Assembly (NCBI GenBank): GCA_932521025.1
Contig: OW051471.1
Location: forward strand, 186,001 to 250,000
Reading direction: 5' to 3'
DNA from: Oscheius onirici
Taxonomy: Eukaryota; Nematoda; Chromadorea; Rhabditida; Rhabditidae
DNA: 64,000 nt
Below are positions 22,701 to 32,963 of the stretch, piece by piece (the stretch's first letter is position 1; each line of letters begins with the position of its first letter). The position numbers were made by a program, and so were the translations under genes. A model generated the notes under the pieces. The model had not been told where the DNA came from. It was given only the letters and a program-made list of their open reading frames with translations, and searched no databases.

Positions 22701-24956
22701 ATATAACCCAACAAAAATTACTCTCTAAAAACGCGCAGCTTCAGCTAAACCAATTTTCAAACAAAACAAAAATTTTGTCCTACCGAGAAAAAATCAGATA
22801 TTTTCAGATCGAAATGACGGAACATCCAGTCTTCACATGGGTCGAGAACATCTGCGTCGTCTACTTTTCTCTGGAATACGCTGTCCGCTTCCTGTGCGCT
22901 CCTAGGAAGCTCTACTTTGCCAGACAGTTCCTCAATGTCATCGATCTGCTGTCGATTGCTCCCTTCTACTTTGAACTGTTGCTCTGGCTGGTAAGTATGA
23001 AGAGTCTAGAACTTTTGTGGTCAACTAGAAATCAAAGAGGATGAGTGTTTCCAGTGAAAAGATAGTCATGAGAGAGACGGTGAGTACAGAGAGTAATTGG
23101 TAGTTTACAGGAACGGTAGAAATCAAAGAGTATGAGCCAAAGTTTTCAGTGAAATGTTAGGTAAGAGACGACTAGTCGAATAGTTACAGTAATGTGTTGC
23201 CATCCCCTTCATTGGACTGCCTGCTGTAAACGTATACGAAAGGATAATATCTCCTGTCGAGCTAAGCTTGGGAGCAGGGATGGGCGGATGTCAAAATGGT
23301 ATGGCGGATGCGGATACATCCGCAACCCAAAAAACAGGTGCGGATGCGGATGCATCCGCAAGTTTTATAACCGCAGTGGCGGATGCGGATTTTGAAAAAA
23401 ATTGTTTTCATTGAAAAAAAGCAATGCGTGCTGAACGAAAAAAATCGTTGAATATCAACACAGAATCATAAAACAGTAAAAATAACATGAAAAAAAGATG
23501 ACGAAACAGATGAAACGGTGAGTTAAGCGAAAAAATTGAGAACCGTATCGTATCCGCAAATCCGCGCAAAAAAATGCGGATGCGGATAGTCACTTTTTTG
23601 GTTTTGCGGATGCGGATGTCGAAAATGAGCGCGGATATCCGCGGATGCGGATCATCCGCCCATCCCTGCTTGAGAGTGTCGACTTCTAGATGGTAGTCTA
23701 GTAATCTTGTGATGACTGCATACGGTAACGGTGTCCAGACAAAGATCTTCAGGGCATTTCAATGAGAGTTGTCAAGTAACGGCAAGAGTCACAGTCTCTT
23801 ACATTCACGTAGATAAGAACTGCTGGCCAGGATAAGAGACTGACTTTCCAGAGTTTTTCAAGAGTAACCCTTTGTCCCGTTCCATTTGATTTCAATCACA
23901 TACTCTACAGGTTGTTGCCAAAATAAGCCACAGTTAGACAGCTGTTAGGGTGCTTCAGTTGTGGCCTGACTTCCTGTAGCTCATTTTCTGTCTTCTCATC
24001 AAAACAAGCTTTCCCTTTTCAGTGTGGAATCAGCGGAGAAAACGTGCGCAAAGTCCGTTGGGCCTTCCTCACCGTCCGTCTCCTTCGCGTCCTGCGCGTC
24101 ATCCGAATTGCCAAGCTGGGTCGCTTCAGTCCAGGTCTAGCCAATTTCGCCTTGACGATCCGAAAATCGAAGAAACAAATGCAAATGGTTGGAATTGTCA
24201 TGCTCACCGTGGTCGTCTTCTTCTCCACGCTGATCTACTTCCTCGAAAGAGACGAAATTGATACAAAGTTCACGTCAATCCCTGCTACTTTCTGGTGGTG
24301 CGTCGTGACAATGGCTACTGTAGGATATGGAGATCTGGTGCCGGTAGGGTTACTGTAGCTAACGGTATACACGTTTTGAAAAACAGGTTACTGTAGCGGG
24401 AAAAATGGTCGGAACTGGAGCCATCGTCTGTGGAGTCATGGTTCTGGCACTGCCGATCACAATTATGGTGAGTTTAGAGATTTTCTTCAAAGGACTATTC
24501 GTGGTGATGTTATATAGGCGCATACTTGTCAAGAGAAAACATTACGCATGAAATTCGGGGCCTACCCACAACATGAAGTTTCGTGATGAGTCACTAAATC
24601 GACAGTTAGACAGCTCTAGATCTAACTGGTTGCGGTTCTAGATTTTAGAGCGAAAGCTAGACAGACAGGACAGAAAAGACCGACAAACGCTACTGACTGG
24701 ACAGTTAGACAGCGTTTAGTTCAAAACAGTTGTGGTTCTACTTTCGAGACAGTTAGACAGACTCGATCAATTGTGGCTCAAAGCAATTCAGCCACAGACA
24801 CGACAGTTACACTTTTCGAAGTATGGCTTTGAGAAGTTTCTCTCGCCCCCCTTTTTAGCCACTTCTTTTCAGGTCAACAACTTTATGCAAGTGGTCAAGC
24901 TGCGAGAGGAGAAGATAGTCAAAAAGTACGCCCAGCAGCAGGGAGATCACGTTTAG
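16706..24956 (+). CDS. Voltage-gated potassium channel (Kv) subunit, about 544 aa
   Basis: A pore-forming or modifier Kv subunit of the plasma membrane. Exons: 16706-16842, 19616-19924, 20010-20181, 20253-20276, 20564-20656, 21697-21830, 22469-22555, 22798-22990, 24023-24343, 24387-24467, 24873-24956; phases all agree. An N-terminal T1 tetramerisation domain runs from LRLNVGGTSYRI to FWAVSRSRMDECC. S1 is AFEVISTAFVVLSISALILG. S2-S3 follow TEHPVFTWVENICVVYFSLE. S4 has a basic residue at every third position (RLLRVLRVIRIAKLGR). The pore has TVGYGDLVP and S6 has VCGVMVLALPITIM. The usual Kv PVP hinge is replaced by a PIT-type sequence, which I recall from silent vertebrate Kv8/Kv9 subunits, so it may not form channels alone. 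The first exon is the least certain; the second exon contains an in-frame ATG at 19677. The subfamily is unresolved. Confidence 0.88.
17255..17413. mobile_element. Small MITE-like element, 159 bp, in K+ channel intron 1
   Basis: Terminal inverted repeats of about 26 bp (GTAAGATTTTAGCTCTTCCC at the left; its near-exact complement, ending GAGCTAAATTCTTAC, at the right) flank a core with further inverted blocks (GTATACTCAGCCAA and TTGGCTGAGTATC; ATGCAAAA and TTTTGCAT). No coding capacity and no clear target-site duplication. Confidence 0.75.
18257..19109. mobile_element. Fold-back transposon with 6-bp target duplication, about 853 bp
   Basis: Arms of about 200 bp face each other. The left starts TGGGGCTGACTC and the right ends GAGTCAGCCCCA. 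The flanks carry an exact direct TTACCT at 18251-18256 and 19110-19115. The arms are built of degenerate units around ATTTTGAAAAAGTTC, and both contain a GCGTACG- or CTGTACGC-like block and CCTACAGTATC. The centre is AT-rich and codes for nothing recognisable. It lies in intron 1 of the K+ channel gene. Confidence 0.85.
20682..21086. mobile_element. Fold-back element in K+ channel intron 5, about 405 bp
   Basis: The two halves are inverted copies of about 190 bp. The left begins TTGATTTTGGGCCGCCGGGC and the right ends with its near complement (GCCCGGCGGTCCAAAATCAA). The centre holds AGAGAAAATATGGAGAAA and its complement. No open frame of note. The element begins about 25 bp downstream of the splice donor of the exon ending at 20656. 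Confidence 0.82.
22305..22462 (-). repeat. tRNA-derived SINE-like element
   Basis: Read on the minus strand, it starts GGGCCCGGATAGTCAAGTGG, which resembles a pol III A box, and about 40 nt later has GCAAGTTCAATCCCGGG, a B-box-like sequence. The tRNA fold is not complete: the acceptor stem does not close. The 3' body (GGTAGTACACGAAGGTAGTG, then GGCATCTCTCGCCAGCCTAG) recurs at 31262-31318, so this is a dispersed element and not a tRNA gene. It ends 6 bp from the acceptor of the exon at 22469. Confidence 0.7.
23275..23668. mobile_element. hAT-like non-autonomous element, 394 bp
   Basis: Terminal inverted repeats CAGGGATGGGCGGATG and CATCCGCCCATCCCTG bound the element. The flanks have an 8-bp near-perfect duplication (CTTGGGAG at 23267-23274, CTTGAGAG at 23669-23676). 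Both the CAGGG terminus and 8-bp duplication fit the hAT superfamily. Inside are repeated GCGGATGCGGAT units in both orientations and no open frame. Confidence 0.8.
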
Positions 24957-25301
24957 TTTTCCCTTTTTTCACAACCCCCACTAAAATTCTTGCCACAGAA
25001 ATGTAACCACAGCGAACTGGGTCCCAAGACGGCGTATCAAATTATTTTTTGTTGCTTTTTATCCATTTTTTCTTCAAAATATCCTCCGAGCGCTATTTAG
25101 CCCCTGACAATTCATAATCCTAGTGGAGAGCCTGATCTCATCAAATATTTTCCCCGTTTCAGATTGAACATCATAGAGACATTGTAAAGCTTGTTTATTA
25201 CCTTTTCCTGCTTTTTTTTGAATAAAAAGAGAGGTGTGAAAGGGAACAGTAAAGAAGAACGTTATCACAGACATACCGCCTAGGTCCTCTCTTCTTCGCG
25301 G

Positions 25302-27754
25302 TCAGAAGAGTCCATTCGCGAGATTGGCGACAAGTTCCAACAGGTCTCCGTTGCCGCCCAGCGTCATGACTTCCATCGTGATCTGCTCCGTCACGACCTT
25401 CAGCCGCTGCTGAGTGTAGCTGAAAACTGATACATTAGCGGGTATTTAAAAAGTCACAAGCCTGCGGTTTTTAAAAAGAATACCAGACGAGTTTGTCGCC
25501 TGGCACGGCAACCGTTTCTTTGATCCTCAGCAGGGGTGTGCGAAAGTACCGTATACTCGAAAGTCAAAAGTAGCGGGCCAACTCTTAACTATACTAAAAG
25601 TTGGTGCGCGGCCATGGCGGCTTTCGAGTATACTGTACTTTCGCACATCCCTGATCCTCACACAGGCAAGCAGCCTTTTCTTGCCACTACCATTACACAC
25701 TAGAAGCGAAAACTAGCTAATTCTAAGTTCAAAAAGAATTTGGTGTTGTGGGAAGGCTGTTTTTTAAAAAAATGCAAAAAATGAATGCTTTTGTAAAGGA
25801 ATCAAACAGTGAGCGTATAAACAGCTTCATGAACTTTCCTAAGCTTTTTTGGTCCTATTCAAGAATCGGAGATCTTAAATGGTTTTTCTTGGTTTTTCGC
25901 CTTTTGGTGCTTATTATCATTGTAACGAGTCGGTAGAACAATGAACAAGCATGCCTTCGTCAATTGCGTCGCAGGTAGTGCCTAGAATCGGTATGTCTTC
26001 TCAATCTCTATGCAGATGTTAGCGAAGAACTTGTTCTCGACGTTGCGTCTCCACATGTAGCTTGTCAGATAACCGGGATTAGGGTTGTTGTTGTCCCGTG
26101 TAAATGAAGCTGTTGAACCCTGTTCCACTATCAACCTCCAAGAAGCTGATCCTGATGGATATTGGCTTGACGTGGATTATAATTAGATTGTTGTCCGTAA
26201 TTGCTATTGTTCCTTTTTAAATACGTTTATTCAAGGCAAAGCAAAATTAAACCGACAGAAACAAAGAAAAAAGCGATAAAAAGCGAAAAAAAAACTGGAA
26301 AAAAAACGATAAAAAGCAGAAAATTTGAAAATGTCGTTTAAGACCTCCGATTCTTTTTAAGACCTCCGATTCTTGAATAGGACCGCTTTTTTTTGTACAT
26401 TTTCTCTGAGCGAAGAAACCGAAAGATGATCTTACTCGAGTGATCCGCGGCGACGAATTTCCTGGACACAGAACTGCTTGACTTCTACAGAGTGCGTTCG
26501 TTGTCTCAGAATGTCTGAAAATTGCTTTTTTTTGGCTTTCCATCCTCTTATTTTTTTTTGCAAAAAATGGTAAAGAACGCGTAACTTTCTGTTTTTTATG
26601 CTCAATTTTGTTGAAAATTAAGAAGAAAACTCACTCAAAACGGCGTCATCATTGGCGTTATCTGCCGGCGACGTCCTTATTGCATGAATGATCGGGAAAG
26701 AGAATTTGCCCTCGGTGAGATCTTCCGCGTAGGTCTTGGCTTTGGCCATGTCCTCGCTCGTCATATTGAGATAGTCGTCGCGGATTTGGAAGAATTTGGC
26801 CAGCAGATTGCAGATCGTCTCCAGATTGAAGTCGTGCAGCGTGAAGAGCTGCATCAGACGTGCCGCTAGGCAGAAAAGACCGCCGGTTTCTGAAAGAAAA
26901 TGAAGCAATTAGTCGCAGATTCGGGCCTTGTAGTTGAAAACAAGCTGCGGCATCATTTCCAGAGCCACAGCTATATAGCATTGTATTGTATTGGTTTAAA
27001 AGAAGAAAACTCACTCTGTGCCACCATTTCCTCATATTCCACCTCAGTCGGACAGAGTACGCAGTCGCGCCAGTAGAGCTCCTTTCCTTGTCCTCTGTGC
27101 AGCTCGAGCATCTGCTCCGTGAAGATTCGAACGGCTTCCGGATGCCCCAAGGCCGTACAGCGTTCTAGCGCCCGAAAATAGATGTAGTTGGCGCTGTTGG
27201 TCGTTCGGGGGATGCCATAGATGCTGTGGGTGACGGGGACGCCGCGTCGCATCACCGAATTGTCCTCAATGTCGTCGATCATTAGCGAGGCGTTGTGCAA
27301 CATCTCGACGATTTCTGAAAGATGGTTTTAATAGGAAAAGTCCCATTTTCTCCACTTTTACATTTTCCGATTCCGGGCTTCGATTAAGCTCAATTTTGTT
27401 GGAAAGACAATAAAAAGAAGAAACGTACCACAAATGGCTATGAACTTCTCCTGCGGAATTTGAAGCCAGAAGTTGAAGGCTTCGGCCATTCGAGCACGTA
27501 CCTGGAAAAAGGAACAAATTAAAGGTCATTCACATTGTAGTTTTTGACATTTGCAGCATAATCCTGAGCCATTTTTATCGCTAACTTTTATGAAAACTTC
27601 TCATCTCGTTACTTCCACAAAAAATGAACAAACTCACATGTTTCCCGGGATGGTCCCGAATGTACTGGTAGGGCGCAGTCAAGTAGTCTTCACTGCCGGC
27701 AGCTATCACTCGCGACGGCTCCGCACCGTCTCCGTTGTTCATCGGCAGATCCAT
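25302..27754 (-). CDS. Geranylgeranyl diphosphate synthase, about 313 aa
   Basis: A trans-prenyltransferase that condenses farnesyl diphosphate with isopentenyl diphosphate to make geranylgeranyl diphosphate for protein prenylation, in the cytosol. Exons: 27638-27754, 27429-27501, 27015-27314, 26635-26889, 26436-26514, 25302-25419 (942 nt, phases match). The first aspartate motif is in ASLMIDDIEDNSVMRRG, followed by PVTHSIYGIP. The second is FFQIRDDYLNM, followed by EDLTEGKFSFPIIHAI. These match GGPP synthases and not farnesyl diphosphate synthases. The start codon lies 2 nt after a GTCAGTTTAG acceptor-like sequence and 194 bp downstream of the SART3 stop, suggesting a downstream operon gene that is trans-spliced. 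The last intron (about 1 kb) carries a hAT-like MITE. Confidence 0.94.
25531..25653. mobile_element. hAT-like MITE, 123 bp, in last intron of GGPP synthase
   Basis: Terminal inverted repeats CAGGGGTGTGCGAAAGTAC and GTACTTTCGCACATCCCTG. The flanks show an 8-bp duplication with one mismatch (ATCCTCAG and ATCCTCAC). The inverted blocks continue inward with GTATACTCGAAAG. No coding capacity. Confidence 0.85.
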
Positions 27755-27844
27755 CCTAAACTGACAATAACAAACATTCTTACACAATTTTGAAGGTATT
27801 CAAGGAAAACCCTTGTTTTACATAAAAATACGAGAAATAAGAGT

Positions 27845-27850
27845 TTTATT
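27845..27850 (-). terminator. SART3 polyadenylation signal
   Basis: AATAAA on the minus strand lies about 100 nt after the SART3 stop and about 90 bp before the GGPP synthase ATG, the spacing expected inside a nematode operon. Confidence 0.5.
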
Positions 27851-27948
27851 TCGGGAGATAGTGGGTGAGAGAAAATAAAACAATTGGGACCTGTAAAAGG
27901 ACTGGAAAAATGAATGGAATTTACCGGGAATAGTCACAAAACCTCATT

Positions 27949-30900
27949 TTAGGAGCCGAGAAACTTGCGACGGAATTCGTCATTACTGAGTCCTGACGAA
28001 GCGCCTGTGCCACCGCTGCCATTCTTCGGAGCGGGCTTTCCATTTGCTGCTGCTGGTTTCTTCGTCACGGCACGGGGAACAATTTGAAGATGCCTGCGTC
28101 GAGCTGAACTATCGGCTGGGGGAGTTTCTGTGGAAGAGCTGTTGCGCGACGGTGGATCCGAGATGGCTACGATCAATTTGCGGTCTGAAAAAAATGACTT
28201 TTTAGATGGAAAGGGGGAAGACCATTTTTTAAAATTGATAGTTCGGCTAAAAGATCAAGGCAAGGACAAATATTTGTGGCTACTGAGCGTGGGAGAATTC
28301 TGAAAAAGGGCGTGACCTGAAGATCATGTTTGTACACCTGAACGCCCTCTATGAAGGCGAGTCTGAACTATGATTAAGGGTCAAATTGTGTCCGCATTTT
28401 GGCTGTCATAGGTTCTACTGCGGCACCACAGTTACACAATATCGTTTCAAGTCTAGAAATCGAAAGAGACCTTTCTCAAAAAAAATTTCTTTTCTCAAAA
28501 AAAGGTCTGATTTTGCACGTAAAAATGGACCAGGTTAGAAAGCCACTGACTCGACAGTTATACAGCCTTCTGATCAAAATGTATTTGGCGCTAAGGGTAT
28601 TCAAAAACTAGAGGGATTGCCGTAACCCGCTAGTTTTGTTCTTTACCGCAAAAATTGGCATATTTTGGCTTCATATTTGACAAAAAAAGGTAATACCTAG
28701 AAGTGTTAGCTCTTCTGCTTCACAGGCCTTTGCAGCCGCTTGCTCTTCGACGAAATCCACGTAGGCGACTCCCTTGGCCTTGCCGGACTTGTGCGTGACG
28801 ATTCGAACGGCGGCTACTTCTCCAAACTGTTGGAAGAAGTCGCGCAGCTGCTCCTCTGTGCAGTCAAAGTGCACATTTCGAACGAAAATCTTGTTCTTTT
28901 CTTTTCCAACGGCATATTTGAAGCTGGCGCGATTCGAGGGATCATTTATGGATATCTGAACTTGGAAAAGACGTGGAAGAGACATGGAAAAGGAACTCAC
29001 AAACATCTGTCGCTGTCCCAGGGTAATTTGTCGATCTTTGGCCAAAGCCTGGCGCATATTCTTCTCGGAGTCAAAGTCGACGTAGGCGAATCCCTTGTGC
29101 TGCTTATTGCCGGGTCGCTGAGCCAGACGAACATCTGTGGCGCCGTTGAGTGCCTGAAAATAAGGGTAATAATTCGGACGAGGAAAAACTAAAAACTTTA
29201 CTCAAAGCACAGAACTTGTAACCCAAATTTCCCTTTTTAGACTTTTGACTCCTTTTTGCCCTTTTCCGTTTCCGCGTGCGTTTATTGAGTTCTTCGCGAT
29301 CGAAAAACCTTGGATTTTTATCAAATGTGCATATTTCGATCAAATTTTTCGAGAAATGGGCGTTCGGCGAAAGTAACCGCCTGAAAAATTCAGCTCGAGG
29401 GTGTCAGCCGAAGAATTATCCAAATATTGCTCAAAGCACAAAAAGTGTGTCCTGGTTTCCTGGTCTACCTAGACGCTCCCTCTCTGTGTAAAAATACGAA
29501 ATGCCTGGATGTTTGATCTTCATCTTCCGGTGTCTGATCTCAAAGAAATGAAGTGAGAGGCTATAGGACAAAAACGAAGGGCAGAGAGACCAGACTACAT
29601 TTTAAGCTTGTCTAGTCGACTAGAAAATGAAGGGGAGCTGAAAACAAGCCGACTAGGTTCAAAGCGACCAATTGGAAAGAGAAGAGGGACTGAACAAGAG
29701 AGTATGAGTCACAGAGCGTCTGCTCTGATGAAATTTTCCATCTGGACAGTTTCCAGTGAGCGATGCTACATGTCTCTTACTCCGATTTTTATCCTTATTT
29801 TTCTCCATTTCAAAGATCAGGACCATGCGATTTTGGTCACAAAAGAAACTTTCTTAAAGATGGACACTAGTTGAAAAACAAACAACAAGTGTGGCGTCAG
29901 AGACAGAGAACAGTGATGTTGTTCATGTGAGCTTTTAGACCCAAAACGCTGAATTTTAGGTTTATAAGGCCAATTTGTAAAGTTTAAGGAAACCGTACAT
30001 GTACAAAAATATTTTATGCACTATCCCACAATGTTGCTTTTGATCCTTTTCAGTAAAAATTTCCGTCCATGGCTTTTTCCTCCAAACTAAGACAAAAAAA
30101 CTCACATTCTTTATGTCCTCAGCCGTGATCTTGAAGTCGATGTTGGAACAGAAGACGGTCCATTTGGAATCGACTTCCATTGCTTCCGACGTCTGTGGCT
30201 GTTGCACTGTCGGCGGTTTGGCTCGTTCCGGCGTCGGCGATCTTCGGATCATCGACATGAGCGGCATTGTGAAGCCGTCTTTGTCTTTTACGGGAATGAC
30301 TGGACCGATGGCCTCTTGAGGAGCCTTTTCTTTCTTCTCCTTCTTCTCTTTCGGTCCCACTGTGTCGTCGCCGGCTCTCTTTCGTCCTCCTGCCTTCTCC
30401 TGGCGTTCCTTCTTCTTCGGCTCCTCGACCGTCTTCTGGGGACGTTGGCTTCGATGTCGCTGCTGTGCGTTGACCTTCTCCAAAGCGGCGTCCAGTTCAT
30501 CCAGACTGCCTTCTTCGCGCTCAAATTGAATGAAATAGTCGTAGATGACAGTCGGGTGGTCGGCGACGGAGTTTAGGGCCTGAAAATGAGAAAGTTAGAG
30601 AGAAGACGTAAACAGAGGCTCATCAGAAACGCACCAAAAATGGATTTTTGCACAAGTCATGAAAACACGATTTTACCTTGAAAAGGAGCCTTCTCGCGTG
30701 CTGAACATCTCCATATTGACGCTCGAATCTTGTCGCTTCCAACCACTTCTCCGCCAGCCGACCGCCTCCCGTAGCGAGAATATCCTGCCAGATCTTACGG
30801 GCTTCTTCGACCTGTCCGAGTCGTTCGGCCAAAAAGTGAGCCTGATTGCGTCGGTACTGTCCATCTGGATCCCAGTCGCGTCCAAAGTACTCTTCCAGCA

Positions 30901-32004
30901 GTTTGTGTCCCTCGGAGAAGATTTTCGCGACCGGATGGTAATCCTTCGTCTCGGAGGCGCTGATTCGACGTCGGAGCAGGTAGATGTAGGTGCGGTAGAG
31001 GCAGAGGCCGGACTCTGTATCTCTGAAAATGGATTTATTGTGTTTTTTCAATAAAAAGAGCTTCAGAAAATTGCAGCAAAATGAAACAAAAACGTACGCA
31101 ATAGTTTCCTTTGCCTTCTCCCAGTAGCTGTCAACCTGCTCCGGCTCTTCCTGGGCTCGTTCGGCCGATCCAAGCAGTCCTTGCCAGATCCATGATACGT
31201 AGGGGCAGCTCTCGGCTGCTCGTTTGTAGACGCCGAGGGCAACCTGTAAAATTGGGGATTTAAGGGGTAGTACACGAAGGTAGTACACCTTGGCATCTCT
31301 CGCCAGCCTAGCCTGTCCTGGTCCAACTAGCACAGGGGAAGCTCGGATCGTAACCTTCCACTAGCATCTACCGCCAGGACAAGCGTACATTCGCCACACG
31401 GAACCCCCGTATATCACTGCGAATAAACTTTTTAAACAGAGAAAAGTTACCAAGTTTTTACGAACACTGAGCACCAGCACGGTGAGACGGCAAGAACAAA
31501 CGTGCAATGCTCCGAATTGAGCTGTATTAGAAACTAGATAGGTCACAGCTTGCTGGCCGTCAAAGCTTGGTCAATTCATCACTTTAAACAGAAAACAAAG
31601 CCAAGGAAAATCAAAGAACACGAGGCACTTGGATTTACGAGCAGCTTATACTATCGGATTCACAGCTTTGAATAAGCTGAGATTTGCCGGGATTTGGTGT
31701 CAGAAATTAGAGACAACAGCTCCTTCTTACAGCGGAAATCACAAAAAATGGACTTACTGAGGGCACTTTGAGCGATTTTTCGCACCAGCTGCAGTAGACG
31801 GCCCACCAGTTTTCGTCTTTCGGTGCTGCGGCGACAATCTTCTCGTAGGCGGCTTGAACGAGGCTCGGATCGCCTTTATCTGGAAGATTGATTTTTTAGC
31901 GAAAAAGAATAGGAGGACAAACCTGATAAGCTGGCTAGATAGGTCTCGCCGTATCCGACTGGGTCCTCGTCGAAAGCACGGCGGTGCTCTTCTGCTGACC
32001 CCAT
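27949..32004 (-). CDS. sart-3: SART3-like U6 snRNP recycling factor, about 605 aa
   Basis: SART3/Prp24-type proteins bind U6 snRNA and help re-form U4/U6 after splicing, in the nucleus. Exons: 31923-32004, 31758-31879, 31098-31243, 30677-31022, 30106-30579, 29001-29153, 28697-28955, 27949-28184; phases match. The N-terminal half holds HAT repeats (VYCSWCEKSLKVPS, FGRDWDPDGQYRRNQAHFLA, WLEATRFERQYGD). A Lys/Glu-rich linker follows (KEKKEKKEKAPQE). RRM1 runs from WTVFCSNIDFKITAEDIKN to KGFAYVDFDSE and RRM2 from NKIFVRNVHFDCT to KGVAYVDFVEE. A conserved-looking tail ends LSNDEFRRKFLGS. It is shorter than the C. elegans and human proteins as I remember them, so some N-terminal HAT repeats may be missing or lie in unrecognised exons. 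Intron 3 holds two dispersed repeats. Confidence 0.9.
31262..31320 (+). repeat. Partial SINE body in SART3 intron 3
   Basis: It matches the 3' body of the SINE-like element at 22305-22462 in inverted orientation (GGTAGTACACGAAGGTAGT, then GGCATCTCTCGCCAGCCTAG). The tRNA-like head is absent. Confidence 0.75.
31350..31425 (+). repeat. Dispersed repeat H, copy 1 (SART3 intron 3)
   Basis: CATCTACCGCCAGG, then CGCCACACGGAACCCCCGTA, then AATAAAC are shared, in the opposite orientation, with 53888-53960 in a kinase intron. About 70 bp aligned with under ten differences. Confidence 0.75.
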
Positions 32005-32940
32005 TTTGGGCTTGAAAACGGATATTGAGGTTTGAAAATATAGAAAAGAACATGAAAAGAGTCAAGGAATTATCAGAAAAATGAAAAACAGGTCCAAAAG
32101 AGCAGTAGCTACTCGCTGCCCAACAACACTGCAAAATCACAAAAATTTCTGCCGCCACGGGTTTTCATGGCTAAAATGTGCTCTCCAGTTGTTTGTTGTA
32201 GCCAGAAACACGAACAACGACAAAAAAACGGCGAAACGGGGCAAAATGGCTGGAAAACGACGCAAGAGATCATTCATTTTTTCTATTTTTCCGGCTCAAA
32301 ATTGATTTCGGCTTCAGCTACACGAACAAAGATAAAGAAACTTTGATTTTCAACATGAAAAAAAACTGAATAAATGGCAAAAAGTGATGTTTTGTACAAC
32401 GAAACCGGTGTCTTCTATTTTTGCCACGTATTTTACCTCTTTCACCTGTATTTATAATTGTTGTTTGTTTCTGACGGGTAGCTATCGGAAAAGAACAAAA
32501 TTCTGCAAACATTGCAAGAAAAATATCTGGAAAACGACCAGAAGAAGAGAAAATGAAGCCCGACGACTGAAGAAATTCGAAAGTCTTCAATACGCAACTG
32601 CGTACGCGATTTTTATATTTTCGTCCAGACGTCGATATTATTCAACAGATCTAAAGGCGTTGGATAATAAAAAGAAAAGAAACATAAAGAAGTCTGTATC
32701 TGTGGAAATGGATTCTTTGAAGAGAGCGGGATTTGGATTCATTAAGCCATTAAGCATTCCAGCTTTTTCTACTACTTTGAGGACAGAAAACTGTAAATAG
32801 ACACTGTGCCTAACTGTATCCATCTGAACTGCTAGGTTCCGAATCTTTGCCTGACATTTAGTCAAGTCTGTATTCCTTTGGATCACGAAACTGGTCCAGT
32901 ATACCTTTTGGTCTATTGTAATAACAGTAAAGCAGGAATT
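32005..32940. other. Spacer between SART3 and adenylate kinase
   Basis: A 138-codon open frame (32384-32800, +) exists but has low-complexity composition and no recognisable family. A weak family 2 fragment lies at 32855-32905 (GTCAAG...GAAACTGGTCCAGT). I see no gene. Confidence 0.4.
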
Positions 32941-32963
32941 GGGTGAACTGTTTATTCTCTAGC

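Larger units (their letters stand above)
8690..28575. repeat. Cluster of about 40 short family 1 elements (CACAGTTAGACAG)
   Basis: A short element with core GCCACAGTTAGACAGCTG, often followed by TTAGGCCAA and then, after a variable gap, GGTTGTGGC, recurs about 40 times between about 8.7 and 28.6 kb and was not seen outside. GTTGTGGC and GCCACAG are inverted, so neighbouring units can form a small hairpin. Examples start at about 8741, 9582, 12851, 14593, 15601, 15652, 16379, 16431, 16461, 17186, 17870, 18096, 18147, 19577, 19929, 20190, 20370, 21185, 21322, 22128 and 23931. Reverse copies lie at about 9537, 12213, 13468, 16147 and 16190. A variant with CTCGACAGTTAGACAG occurs near 21130, 24600, 24710 and 24750. 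Copies lie in introns and spacers, densest in the K+ channel gene. Confidence 0.85.

Noticed and set aside
8690..28575. CRISPR array
   Set aside because: The repeats are irregularly spaced, in both orientations, diverged, and in an animal genome with introns.
32384..32800. 138-codon open frame between SART3 and adenylate kinase
   Set aside because: No domain, unusual composition, no splice or promoter context supporting a gene.
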